This document shows positions 26,640 to 35,626 of a stretch of 64,000 nucleotides of DNA, piece by piece. Location of the stretch: assembly GCA_024235215.1 (NCBI GenBank), contig JACKMU010000001.1, forward strand, positions 124,001-188,000, given 5' to 3'. The stretch is from Chromatiaceae bacterium. GTDB taxonomy: Bacteria > Pseudomonadota > Gammaproteobacteria > Chromatiales > Chromatiaceae. The position numbers were made by a program, and so were the translations under genes. How positions within the stretch are numbered: position 1 is the stretch's first letter; every line of letters begins with the position of its first letter. Below the pieces are notes generated by a model that was not told where the DNA came from, did not search any database, and saw only the letters and a list, made by a program, of their open reading frames with translations.

Positions 26640-27842
26640 ATGGCCGACCACGAAGAGTTCTCCAATCTGTTCCGTGAATTCGAGAAGCAGCACGCGGGTA
26701 TCGCACAACGGGAGCCAAAGGTCGGTGATTCGGTACAGGGAAGGATCATCTCTATCCAGAAAGATTGCGCATTCATCGATCTCGGTGCGAAAACCGAGGG
26801 AATAGTCGGGATCGATGAGTTGACTGACGCAGATGGCAACCTGACAGTCGCGGTTGGTGACACCATCGAAATCACCGTCAGCGGCAGAGATGCAGCCAGC
26901 GGCACACTGCTGCTTGGCAATCAACAGGCGCGCCATACACGGGGCGAGGAGGAGCTGCGCCGGGCTTTCGAACAGGGTGCCTCGGTCGAGGGCCGTGTCA
27001 GCGGTGTGATCAAAGGCGGCCTGGAGGTGGAGATCTCGGGAGAGCGCGCATTCTGTCCCGCCTCACAGATCGATATCCAGTACGTCGACGATCTGGAGCG
27101 CTTCGTCGGAGAGAAACTGCCATTCCGCATCACCAAATTCGAGGGCGGCAGACGGGTGAACCTGGTCGTCTCACGCCGCGCACTGCTGGAAGCGGAGCGC
27201 AACGCCCAGGCGGAGAAGACGCGCGAACGACTCGAGGTTGGCGCAGTGATGAAGGGGCGGGTCACCACGATCAAGGATTTCGGCGCCTTTGTCGATCTTG
27301 GCGGTGTGGAGGGAATGGTGCACATCAGCGAACTTTCCTTTGGCCGAATCGACCATCCGAAAGAGCTACTGACTGTCGGACAGCAGGTGGAGGTATCCAT
27401 ACTCAGCATCGAAAAAACCGACGATCCCAGGCAACCGGAGAGAATCGCACTGTCGATCCGTGCTCTGGAAAGAGACCCATGGAGGGATGTGGCTGAACGT
27501 TATCCAGTCGGCAGCCAGGTATCCGGCAGAGTGGTACGCATCCAGGCATTCGGCGTCTTCGTTGAACTTGCGCCTGGTGTCGATGGCTTGGTGCATATCA
27601 GCGAACTGGGCGGTGAGCGGCGCGTCAACCACCCGCAGGAGCTGTTCAGCATCAACGACGCGGTGGTAGCGACCGTGCTCGGCGTCGATGCTGAGAAGCG
27701 CCGAATTTCACTGTCGCTGAACCACGAGCGCCGCGGTGAAGCGGCAGCCAGTCAGCAGATCAGTGCCGAGCAGACCCGGCCTAGACAGAGTTTCGGCACC
27801 CTCGGGGATCTGCTGAAAGAGAGCATGAAAAAACAGAAGTAG
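26640..27842 (+). CDS. Four-domain S1 RNA-binding protein (RpsA-like paralogue)
   Basis: A 400-residue cytosolic RNA-binding protein with four S1 (OB-fold) domains at roughly 27-95, 112-180, 193-268 and 283-355. The third and fourth are the most canonical (TIKDFGAFVDLGGVEGMVHISEL and RIQAFGVFVELAPGVDGLVHISEL). Ribosomal protein S1 of gammaproteobacteria normally has six domains and about 550 residues, so this is an accessory paralogue. The ATG at 26640 begins the conserved-looking acidic N-terminus, with only a weak ribosome-binding site. The frame is open upstream through the hairpin element. glgC follows after 29 bases and may be co-transcribed. Confidence 0.88.
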   Translation: MADHEEFSNLFREFEKQHAGIAQREPKVGDSVQGRIISIQKDCAFIDLGAKTEGIVGIDELTDADGNLTVAVGDTIEITVSGRDAASGTLLLGNQQARHTRGEEELRRAFEQGASVEGRVSGVIKGGLEVEISGERAFCPASQIDIQYVDDLERFVGEKLPFRITKFEGGRRVNLVVSRRALLEAERNAQAEKTRERLEVGAVMKGRVTTIKDFGAFVDLGGVEGMVHISELSFGRIDHPKELLTVGQQVEVSILSIEKTDDPRQPERIALSIRALERDPWRDVAERYPVGSQVSGRVVRIQAFGVFVELAPGVDGLVHISELGGERRVNHPQELFSINDAVVATVLGVDAEKRRISLSLNHERRGEAAASQQISAEQTRPRQSFGTLGDLLKESMKKQK

Positions 27843-27871
27843 ACCTTAACAGACAATTGGGAGCAGCACTC

Positions 27872-29146
27872 ATGGAAACCCAGATGCATCACCGCTTTGT
27901 CAGCCTGTTGACGCGCAAAACCATCGCGCTGGTCCTGGCCGGAGGCCGTGGATCGCGCCTGTATGAGTTGACCAGCTGGCGTGCCAAGCCGGCTGTACCC
28001 TTTGGCGGCAAGTTCCGCATCATCGATTTTCCGCTCTCCAATACCGTCAATTCCGGGATTCGCCGCATCGGCGTGCTGACACAGTACAAGGCGCACTCAC
28101 TGGTAGCCCATCTGAGCCTCGGCTGGAGTGGATTCAAAAGTGAATTGGGTGAGTTCGTCGAAGTGCTGCCGGCGTCGCAGCGGGTGGCCAACGACTGGTA
28201 TCAGGGCACCGCCGATGCTGTCTATCAAAACCTGGACATCATCCGCACCCACCACCCCGACTTTGTCCTGATACTCTCCGGCGACCATATCTACAAAATG
28301 GACTATGGCACCATGCTGGCGTTCCACACCGACAACCACGCCGAGATGACCATCTCCTGCCTGGAGGTTCCGGTAACGGAGGCGGCCGGTGCGTTCGGTG
28401 TGATCGAAGTGGATGAAAACGGTCGGGTGATTGGTTTCGAGGAGAAGCCAGCACACCCCAAACCCATTCCAGGCCAGCCGGACACCTGCCTGGCGTCGAT
28501 GGGCAACTATATCTTCAACACCGAGTTTCTTTACGACCAACTGATCCAGGATGCCGACAACGAAGCTTCCGAGCACGACTTCGGTAAAAACATCATCCCT
28601 GACATTATCCGGGAGCACCAGGTATTCGCATTTCCGTTCCGCGATCTAACGACGGGTAAGCGCGCCTACTGGCGCGATGTCGGTACACTGGACGCCTTCT
28701 GGGAGGCGAACATGGAGCTGTTGTCGGTCACCCCGGAGTTGAACCTCTACGACAGTGAGTGGCCGATACTCACCTACCAGGGCCAGCTGCCGCCGGCCAA
28801 GTTCGTGTTCAATGATGATGACCGACGCGGCATGGCAGTCGATTCGATGGTATCCGGCGGCTGTGTGGTATCCGGCGCCAAACTGAACCGTGCACTGCTC
28901 TTCTCCAATGTGAAAGTGAAGTCCTACACCACGGTGGAGGAGAGCGTGGTGCTGCCTTCGGTCACCATAGAGCGCAGCGTCCGTATCAAGCGCGCTATCA
29001 TCGACCGGGGCTGCATCATCCCGGAAGGGATGGTCATCGGCGAGGATCACGAGATGGACCGGCGGCGGGGTTTCCGGGTAACCACCAAAGGCGTCGTCCT
29101 GGTTACGCCCGACATGCTGAAACAGTCGACCCATTTCATGCGCTGA
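27872..29146 (+). CDS. glgC: Glucose-1-phosphate adenylyltransferase
   Basis: A 424-residue cytosolic enzyme that makes ADP-glucose from ATP and glucose-1-phosphate, the committed step in bacterial glycogen synthesis. The nucleotidyltransferase domain starts with ALVLAGGRGSRLYELT. KPAVPFGGKFRIIDFPLSN, YQGTADAVYQN and ILSGDHIYKMDY follow, and a left-handed beta-helix occupies the last 110 residues (IKRAIIDRGCIIPEGMVIG). Length is normal for GlgC. The ATG at 27872 has GGGAG 8 bases upstream. No glycogen synthase or branching-enzyme gene lies nearby. Confidence 0.96.
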   Translation: METQMHHRFVSLLTRKTIALVLAGGRGSRLYELTSWRAKPAVPFGGKFRIIDFPLSNTVNSGIRRIGVLTQYKAHSLVAHLSLGWSGFKSELGEFVEVLPASQRVANDWYQGTADAVYQNLDIIRTHHPDFVLILSGDHIYKMDYGTMLAFHTDNHAEMTISCLEVPVTEAAGAFGVIEVDENGRVIGFEEKPAHPKPIPGQPDTCLASMGNYIFNTEFLYDQLIQDADNEASEHDFGKNIIPDIIREHQVFAFPFRDLTTGKRAYWRDVGTLDAFWEANMELLSVTPELNLYDSEWPILTYQGQLPPAKFVFNDDDRRGMAVDSMVSGGCVVSGAKLNRALLFSNVKVKSYTTVEESVVLPSVTIERSVRIKRAIIDRGCIIPEGMVIGEDHEMDRRRGFRVTTKGVVLVTPDMLKQSTHFMR

Positions 29147-29154
29147 GTCTGACG

Positions 29155-30585
29155 TCAGCTTTTCAGCAGTGACTTGAAGCCGCTGGAGGTCTCGACTCTG
29201 CCGGTACTCGAATAGGCCTCGTGATTCTTTTCGATCCGGCTGCTCTTGTAGAGGTAGTTGATCATCATTCCGGCCGACTGGTGAAAGCCTTTGGATGTGG
29301 TATCCGCAAGCCAGTTGATCCGCTCCATGCTGGCCCCATTGGAGAGATGGAAGTGGGCCACCGGATCAAGCGCATTACTGCCACGTTTCGCCTCGCTCAG
29401 ATAGTGAGCGCACAAGCGCATCAACGGGGTGCGCATCGCCTTCTCCCGCGACTCCTGCCGGTACCATTGGGAATGGTCCCGGCAGAGCAGCGGAAATGCC
29501 TCCGCCACGGGCTTGTCCAGCACCGCCTCCAATGCTTTGCGCTCACTCTTCAACAACAGCTCCGCACCACGCTCCGCCAGTTGCCGCTCCAACCAGTTGC
29601 AGAAGCCCGGAATCGGCGACAGGGTGGCGAAGTTCTTCAGGTTGTCGAAATCCTGCGCCAGCGCCTGCACCACCCGTTTGATCAGAAAGTTACCGAAACT
29701 GATCCCCTTGAGTCCGGCCTGAGCATTGGTGATCGAGTAGAAGATCGCAGTATCCGCCTCGGTCGGCTCTTCGACCTCGCGATGGCGCACATCCAGCAGT
29801 TCCTGCACGTTGTCGGAGATCCCTTTGACCAGTGCGACCCAGACGTAGATGATCGGCTCGTCAGGCATCTGATGGTGAAAAAAGGCGTAGCAACGCCGAT
29901 CGGCCGCCAAGCGATTCTTGATATCGCTCCAGTGGCGCACCGCATGCACCGCTTCGTACTGGGCCAGCTTCTCCAGCAGCGAGGCCGGCGCATCCCAGGT
30001 GATCGACTTCAATTCGAGAAAGCCGATGTCGAACCAGGAGGTGAGCAGCTGTTTCAGATCCAGCTCTAGCGGCTGAAACAACGGGTCTTTATGCGCCAGC
30101 GTGATCAGCTCCGCGCGCATATCCACCAGAAACTTTACCCCCTCAGGCAATGCGTTGAACAGCGACAACAGCTGAATTCTGGGCGATCTCAGCAGCCGTC
30201 GCAGCTTCACCTCGACGCTATGGCGCGCGATCGGATCACCATCGGGAAAGAGCCCGAGCCACTCTTCCATGACCAGGGCGAGTTCATACTCTTGCACTCC
30301 GTATTCACGAGCCAGCAGCTGGAGAAAATTATACCGACCCTGAGCATTGAGACCGAGATAGGTGCGACCCACATCAGCCGCCCTGGCACGCTGAGAGACT
30401 TCTCCTCCTGCGCCTTCCAGGCATTCGTCTATCTGCCCGGCAAGCCGTTGCAGATCCTCGTCCGGCAGATCTTCACGTACCGTGCCGGTTAAGCGCACAC
30501 GCGCGGCTTCGACGATGCTGCTCCAGCCGCGGCGAAGATACTCCAGTGTCAATTGAGGAAGTTTCGATTGTTCGTTCTGGTCCAT
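29155..30585 (-). CDS. Malonyl-CoA decarboxylase
   Basis: A 476-residue enzyme that converts malonyl-CoA to acetyl-CoA and CO2. The N-terminal helical domain (about 1-190) is followed by the GNAT-like catalytic domain. Family marks are FGNFLIKRVVQAL, TLSPIPGFCNWL (with the Ser proposed as a catalytic residue) and HFHLSNGASMERINWLAD (with the catalytic His). In bacteria it removes excess malonyl-CoA or serves malonate use. No malonyl-CoA synthetase or malonate transporter adjoins it, so the first role seems likelier. It converges on glgC with 8 bases between the stops. Confidence 0.95.
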   Translation of the reverse strand: MDQNEQSKLPQLTLEYLRRGWSSIVEAARVRLTGTVREDLPDEDLQRLAGQIDECLEGAGGEVSQRARAADVGRTYLGLNAQGRYNFLQLLAREYGVQEYELALVMEEWLGLFPDGDPIARHSVEVKLRRLLRSPRIQLLSLFNALPEGVKFLVDMRAELITLAHKDPLFQPLELDLKQLLTSWFDIGFLELKSITWDAPASLLEKLAQYEAVHAVRHWSDIKNRLAADRRCYAFFHHQMPDEPIIYVWVALVKGISDNVQELLDVRHREVEEPTEADTAIFYSITNAQAGLKGISFGNFLIKRVVQALAQDFDNLKNFATLSPIPGFCNWLERQLAERGAELLLKSERKALEAVLDKPVAEAFPLLCRDHSQWYRQESREKAMRTPLMRLCAHYLSEAKRGSNALDPVAHFHLSNGASMERINWLADTTSKGFHQSAGMMINYLYKSSRIEKNHEAYSSTGRVETSSGFKSLLKS

Positions 30586-30642
30586 TTGCTTTACGGCTCT
30601 CCAGTCGATTGCGGCGGCAGAGCAGCTGGCGACGGAAAGCGG

Positions 30643-31032
30643 TCACTCCGGCCGCTCTGACTCATTCTGTTGCTGCGACCTCAGATAGTGAAATCTGAAG
30701 GCACCAAATACACCGGCAAGAAGAAAATAGAGGATAACCAGTGAAAAGAGCAGAACCATGGTTGACGGAAACTGCCCTTGCACCAACCGCAACAGCAGCG
30801 GCAGCAGGAAAAAGAGCAACAACAGAATCGCCGCCACGCGCGATTTATAGATCAAACCAATAATGCCAGCACCTGCGATGAGCATGCCTGCGGTCATCTC
30901 AGGCTGTGCCTGAATTGCTGAGAGCACCTGCCCTCCCTGCGCCTGAAACAGCTGCCCCAAATCGAACAGCAACCAGGCTATTGCCGCATAGATTGCATTG
31001 AGAATCGCCTGCTCGGCTTTTTCCAAATCCAT
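30643..31032 (-). CDS. Small integral membrane protein, unknown function
   Basis: A 129-residue membrane protein with three likely helices: a moderately hydrophobic one near residues 8-25 (LNAIYAAIAWLLFDLGQLF), AGMLIAGAGIIGLIY with the following VAAILLLLFFLLPLLLRLV, and MVLLFSLVILYFLLAGVFGAF. The C-terminal tail is charged and should be cytosolic (FRFHYLRSQQQNESERPE). I recognise no family. The ATG at 31032 is one of two candidates; the other is at 31041. It is read in the same direction as the malonyl-CoA decarboxylase gene, 57 bases upstream of it, and could be co-transcribed. Confidence 0.65.
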   Translation of the reverse strand: MDLEKAEQAILNAIYAAIAWLLFDLGQLFQAQGGQVLSAIQAQPEMTAGMLIAGAGIIGLIYKSRVAAILLLLFFLLPLLLRLVQGQFPSTMVLLFSLVILYFLLAGVFGAFRFHYLRSQQQNESERPE

Positions 31033-31176
31033 CGTTACCATCTTCGCTTATCAATATTACAGGATATTGTCGAGTGTTGGCCGGTACAAGTCGAGACCGG
31101 TCTGCCGACCTCGTGCAGAGAGACGCAACAAGCAACGATGTGGATCCGGGTCGATACGAGCGCCAGGCTCCTGGGG

Positions 31177-31788
31177 TCAAGCCTCGGGTCGTTTGAAGCT
31201 GTTGCGGGCGCGCTCCACTTCATCTCTGATGATGCAATCGGTGGCATGGTCATTGACCAGCCCCATCGCCTGCATGAATGCATACACCGTGGTGGGTCCA
31301 ACAAATTTCCAGCCCCGTCTCTTCAGCTCTTTGGACAATGCGCTCGACTCCGCCGATACCGACACACTCTGGGGTAGCGCGAGTTGCGATGGATCCGGCT
31401 CGTAGCGCCAGACAAACGCCGCCAACGAACCCTCCTTCGCGACCAGCTCCAGGGCCTGCCGGGCATTGTTGATCACCGCCTCTATCTTACCGCGATGACG
31501 TACGATCCCCTTGTCCAGCAGCAGACGTTCGACGTCACTTCCGGTGAACCGGGCAATCTGTGCAAAATCGAATCCTTGAAATGCCACGCGAAAATTCTCG
31601 CGCTTGGCGAGAATGGTGCGCCAGCTCAGCCCGGACTGAAATCCCTCCAGACTCAACTTCTCGAACAGACGCTGATCGTCAGCAACTGGAAATCCCCACT
31701 CCTTATCGTGATAGCCGAGAAATTCCGGTGCCGCGTCACACCAACGACAACGCGCTAAACCATCGCTACCCACAATCGTATCACTCAA
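31177..31788 (-). CDS. tag: DNA-3-methyladenine glycosylase I
   Basis: A 203-residue base-excision repair enzyme that removes 3-methyladenine from alkylated DNA. It carries the zinc-binding N-terminus RCRWC and the family signature FLGYHDKEWGFPVADDQRLFEKL, followed by EGFQSGLSWRTILAKRENFR and GWKFVGPTTVYAFMQAMGLVNDH with the C-terminal zinc ligands. GGGAGG at 31801-31796 (read leftward) lies exactly 7 bases before a TTG at 31788, which I take as the start. The ATG at 31803 overlaps that ribosome-binding site and is less likely. Confidence 0.95.
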   Translation of the reverse strand: MSDTIVGSDGLARCRWCDAAPEFLGYHDKEWGFPVADDQRLFEKLSLEGFQSGLSWRTILAKRENFRVAFQGFDFAQIARFTGSDVERLLLDKGIVRHRGKIEAVINNARQALELVAKEGSLAAFVWRYEPDPSQLALPQSVSVSAESSALSKELKRRGWKFVGPTTVYAFMQAMGLVNDHATDCIIRDEVERARNSFKRPEA

Positions 31789-32175
31789 TCCAATACCTCC
31801 CATGCTGAAGAGTTGTATCTCTGACGAATATACCACTGTTATCGCTCACTGCCCGTATCGGTCGATGGGACGATTGCTAAAAACAGCAATGTCGATCCTT
31901 TGCTCCGCAATGGGTACTCAGATGAACCGCGACTCCGTTTACACCAGTCTGACTGCAATTTCAGCAATCCGCGGATGCTTTGTGCTGAGTCTTCAGACTA
32001 CCCCTCGATCAACCGATTTTCTTCCATTTATTTGAGCTGAACAGCCGTCCAAAATCCTATTCATCTGCTATAAATAAGGTTAGAGAAACAAGAAACTGAT
32101 GGATCGGTTTCGCATTGTTGCCAGGGAGGGAAGGGTGTGCATTTTATTGGTAATAGTAGCGGAAGGAATGAGGTC
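31789..32175. other. A/T-richer divergent intergenic region
   Basis: About 387 bases between tag and the HMA-like gene. TATAAAT at 32069-32075 is a plausible -10 box for the rightward pair, although no matching -35 is evident. A small hairpin, TTGCTAAAAACAGCAA, lies near 31873. No gene is supported. Confidence 0.4.
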
Positions 32176-32409
32176 ATGGACATTCAACTTGCTGATGTCA
32201 CCATTCATGTCGATAAGAGCGTAGATAGCAAAGCGAGGTCCGACATCGAAGGGATGTTGCGTGGTATCGACGGCGTAGTCAGCGTACACAATGGAGAGCG
32301 TACGGCACACTTGTTTGTGGTGGAATACAATCCTGAAAAGACGAATTCCCGTGATCTGTTGAGTGCGGTGAAGGGGAGTTACGGAAACGCAGAATTGGTC
32401 GGCCTGTGA
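32176..32409 (+). CDS. HMA-like small protein without CxxC
   Basis: A 77-residue protein with the beta-alpha-beta-beta-alpha-beta pattern of heavy-metal-associated domains: MDIQLADVTIHVDKSVDSKA, then IEGMLRGIDGVVSVHNGER and LFVVEYNPEKTNSRDLLSAVK. The CxxC metal-binding loop is absent, and the protein has no cysteine at all, so it cannot bind metal in the usual way. The ATG at 32176 has GGAATGAGG just upstream. It is followed by a DsrE2-like gene 111 bases downstream on the same strand, suggesting a joint role in sulfur transfer or sensing. Confidence 0.75.
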   Translation: MDIQLADVTIHVDKSVDSKARSDIEGMLRGIDGVVSVHNGERTAHLFVVEYNPEKTNSRDLLSAVKGSYGNAELVGL

Positions 32410-32520
32410 AACGCGCCAGTCATCTCTTTTACTGGAGTACAGTTTCAGTCATAAAGAGATGTAAGGGTGTGGTTTAGAGTGAGAGAGTGCCGCTCTGGAA
32501 GATGAAAGGAGTGGTGTGTC

Positions 32521-33141
32521 ATGTCAATCGAGTCCAGTGGTATCAAACATAGTTTTCCGGATAACGAGAAAGAACGTTTTAACACCCTGTTTGACGCGCG
32601 GTTCGAAGAGAAGATGGCGGCAAGAGAGCGTGCTGAGTCCGCCACTCTCAGCATACTGGTTACCAAAGGGACACTGGACTGGGCCTATCCACCATTCATC
32701 ATCGCCTCCACCGCATGTGCATTGGGATGGAAAGTTACACTGTTCTTTACCTTCTACGGTCTGGCCCTGCTGAAAAAGGAGTTGGATCTGAAATTGAGTG
32801 GTCTGGGTAATCCAGCGATGCCAATGAAAATGCCGTACGGTCCGGAATGGTTTCGGGATATGGAATGGCGCATACCCAATCTGGTGATGGCCAACGTGCC
32901 GGGATTCGAGAATTTGTCAACGCTCATGATGAAAAAGACGTTGATGGAAAAAGGTGTTGCAACGGTGAGCGAACTCAGGCAGATCTGTATCGATGAGGGT
33001 GCCAGACTGATCGGTTGCCAGATGACTGCCGACCTATTCGGTTGGCCGAAAAGTGAATTCATACAGGAGGTTTCTGAATGGGCCGGCGCAGCGACCTATC
33101 TCTCCTATGCACAGAATAGCAAGGTGAATTTATACATGTAG
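32521..33141 (+). CDS. DsrE/DsrF/DrsH-like family protein (DsrE2 type)
   Basis: A 206-residue protein of the DsrE2 group, membrane-associated sulfur-carrier proteins found with TusA and rhodanese in sulfur oxidisers. Marks are LSILVTKGTLDWAYPPFIIA, STACALGWKVTLFFTFYGL (C66) and GARLIGCQMTADLFGW (C166, at the usual persulfide-binding position), with a further C156. The stretch at 57-85 is hydrophobic enough to lie in or on the membrane. Here no tusA or rhodanese gene is adjacent; the upstream partner is the cysteine-free HMA-like gene. Confidence 0.9.
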   Translation: MSIESSGIKHSFPDNEKERFNTLFDARFEEKMAARERAESATLSILVTKGTLDWAYPPFIIASTACALGWKVTLFFTFYGLALLKKELDLKLSGLGNPAMPMKMPYGPEWFRDMEWRIPNLVMANVPGFENLSTLMMKKTLMEKGVATVSELRQICIDEGARLIGCQMTADLFGWPKSEFIQEVSEWAGAATYLSYAQNSKVNLYM

Positions 33142-33251
33142 CTGCGGCGGGAAAGGAGTAACAGATAATCTCCAATCTCGTCTGAAAAAGTTGTACGCTT
33201 CTGTTTCCACCGATGCAGTTACCCCGCAAGGAAGCGCCTTGAACTGGAATC

Positions 33252-35618
33252 CTAATGGACGAGCACTCGATTGACAGACGAACGACTGACCTGTGCTGTT
33301 GCACAACCATTGCGTATCCAATCTTTCAGCGCCTCTGCACTGAGGGCTTTGCTGTACAGATATCCCTGAGCCTGCTGACATTGGTGCTTTCGCAGGAACT
33401 CTACCTGGCCGGGCGTTTCCACACCCTCGGCCACGACAGTCAAATCCAGGCTCAGGCCAATTTGGATGATGGCTCTGGTAATGGCCGCATCGTCCGCGTC
33501 AACCTCAAGATCGCGAATAAAGGTCCGGTCGATCTTCAGCATATCTACCGAGAGGCGTTTTAAATTGGCCAGCGACGAGTGACCGGTCCCGATATCGTCG
33601 ATTGCCAACCGCACGCCAATAGCCTGGAATGCTGCCAAATGACGAACGGTGCTGTCCAAGTTTTCCATCAACGCACTTTCGGTGATCTCGATTTCGAGAC
33701 GGCCTGGATCAATTCCCGTTTCATCGATGATTCGCATGAGGCTAGTCACGTCCTCTTTTCGTCTGAGCTGCACGGCCGACAGATTGACCGCTACGGGAAA
33801 CCGCGCAAGTCCGGCCTGCTCCCAGGCAATCGCCTGCAGGCATGACTCACGCAAAACCCACTCCCCCAGCGGTACGATAAGCCTCGACTCCTCTGCCACC
33901 GTGATGAACTCATCCGGATAGACGAGTCCATTCTCACTTTGCCAGCGCACCAGCGACTCAGCACCGGTAATTTCCCCGGTCAGTATATTGACGCGCGGCT
34001 GGTAGTGAAGACAAAACGCCGGTTTTTCGAGTGCTGTACGAATCGAAGCCTCCACACTCTTGCGTTTTTGCGCGGCTGTGTTGAGCTTGAGGTCATAAAA
34101 CTGAAAATGCTCCCGCCCTTCACTTTTCGCTTTGTAAAGCGCCAGATCGGCGTTACTCAACAGTTCATCTCCGTCATTTCCGTCACTCGGATAGATTGCG
34201 ATGCCAATACTGGCAGTGGCAAAGATATCGTGTGTAAAGATACGGAATGGTTGCGCCAGCGTGGCGATGATTTTCTGGCCGAGAACCGCCGCATCTCTGG
34301 CATCGTCGAGATGCGTACCGATCACCACGAATTCGTCACCGCCGAGGCGTGCTACCGTATCGGTAGTGCGCACCAGCTTGACCAGACGCTCAGCAATCTG
34401 TTTCAGCAGCTCGTCGCCAACTGGGTGTCCGAGCGTGTCGTTGACACCTTTGAAGTCATCGAGATCGAGCAACAAAATCCCCACCAGCTGCTGGCATCGC
34501 TTGGCTTCGTGGAGATCTGACTTGAGGCGCATCTGGAACCAGGTTCGGTTGGCCAGCCCGGTCAGAGGATCGTGGTGAGCCAGCGTGGTAAGCTGCTTGT
34601 GCGCAGCACCCAACTGCACAAGCATCTGATTGAATGTTTGTCCCAGCCGGGTCACCTCGGTATAACCGCCTCCCTCGAATCGATGATCCACCGACCCGCT
34701 GGCAACCACAGCTGCCGCCACCTGTTCCAGTTCCCGCAATGGCATGGCCAGACGCCGACCGGCAAGCGTGGCTACCAGGATCACCCCAGCCAGCAACCCG
34801 ACTCCCAGAAACAGGTAAACCACCAGGAGCTGGTCCAGAGGATCGCTCACCAGCTTGGCGTCTGCTGTTACCTCGACAGCCAGCGCCAAGTGCCGGAAAC
34901 TCTCGGGCAGATCCAGGCGGCGTGTTTTGGTGAGCGTCAGGGATGCCGCCGCGGTAGCGTCCTCCGAGGCGACATCCTCCACTATCGACCGCCCATTGTG
35001 AAGCAGCCGGACCGTTTCACCACCGGGCGAGGCGTTGAATTCGTTCATCAGCCGGCTAAGATCGATGCGGTGAATCAATGCCCCTTCCGGACTCAGGGTA
35101 CGCAGATAAAAAATAGGTTCGGCCACAAACAGAAAGGCGCGGGACGCCTCTTTCTCGATGGATGTGAAGGGAACCCCCTCACCCAGCACTGAATCCTTCC
35201 AGCTTTTCGCCGACTCCGCGATCCGGCGCACACCGGCGACCGCGTTACCTTCAAAGTCGGTTAACACGATCTCCACAGGTATACCGTTGATGGTGGATAA
35301 ATCCTTCAGGAAAGGTTCGAGTGACGTATCGCGAGTCAAACTGTCCATCAGTGAATTCAGTATCAGTGCATTCTGACTCAAGCCACTCAGGGTACTTACC
35401 ACGGATTTCAACGTGGAATCGAGTCTGCCCGCCAGCACCGTGGCGTTGCTCTCCAGTGCATTCTGGACACCCTGGCTGATTTGTGAGCGTGTCACAAAAT
35501 ATGAGGTGACACCAACCACGAGAACGAAAAGCACCGTCAGTGTCGAAGCGACGAGCGCAATCCACGTTGCCAGTCGAGCTTCCATTCCGTTCTGCGCCTT
35601 GAGAGACTGCACGCGCAT
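33252..35618 (-). CDS. Membrane GGDEF-EAL c-di-GMP enzyme with HAMP
   Basis: A 788-residue inner-membrane protein for cyclic di-GMP turnover. A first helix (WIALVASTLTVLFVLVVGVTSY) leads to a periplasmic sensor of about 225 residues. A second helix (VYLFLGVGLLAGVILVATLA), HAMP, a GGDEF domain (about 350-515, intact LGGDEF) and an EAL domain (about 530-770) follow. The EAL motif reads ESL (GAESLVRW). EITESALM, DDIGTGHSSL, KIDRTFI and AEGVET are present, so phosphodiesterase activity is plausible. It starts 8 bases after the stop of a solute-binding-protein gene, so the two are one operon. Confidence 0.93.
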   Translation of the reverse strand: MRVQSLKAQNGMEARLATWIALVASTLTVLFVLVVGVTSYFVTRSQISQGVQNALESNATVLAGRLDSTLKSVVSTLSGLSQNALILNSLMDSLTRDTSLEPFLKDLSTINGIPVEIVLTDFEGNAVAGVRRIAESAKSWKDSVLGEGVPFTSIEKEASRAFLFVAEPIFYLRTLSPEGALIHRIDLSRLMNEFNASPGGETVRLLHNGRSIVEDVASEDATAAASLTLTKTRRLDLPESFRHLALAVEVTADAKLVSDPLDQLLVVYLFLGVGLLAGVILVATLAGRRLAMPLRELEQVAAAVVASGSVDHRFEGGGYTEVTRLGQTFNQMLVQLGAAHKQLTTLAHHDPLTGLANRTWFQMRLKSDLHEAKRCQQLVGILLLDLDDFKGVNDTLGHPVGDELLKQIAERLVKLVRTTDTVARLGGDEFVVIGTHLDDARDAAVLGQKIIATLAQPFRIFTHDIFATASIGIAIYPSDGNDGDELLSNADLALYKAKSEGREHFQFYDLKLNTAAQKRKSVEASIRTALEKPAFCLHYQPRVNILTGEITGAESLVRWQSENGLVYPDEFITVAEESRLIVPLGEWVLRESCLQAIAWEQAGLARFPVAVNLSAVQLRRKEDVTSLMRIIDETGIDPGRLEIEITESALMENLDSTVRHLAAFQAIGVRLAIDDIGTGHSSLANLKRLSVDMLKIDRTFIRDLEVDADDAAITRAIIQIGLSLDLTVVAEGVETPGQVEFLRKHQCQQAQGYLYSKALSAEALKDWIRNGCATAQVSRSSVNRVLVH

Positions 35619-35626
35619 TTCAATCG

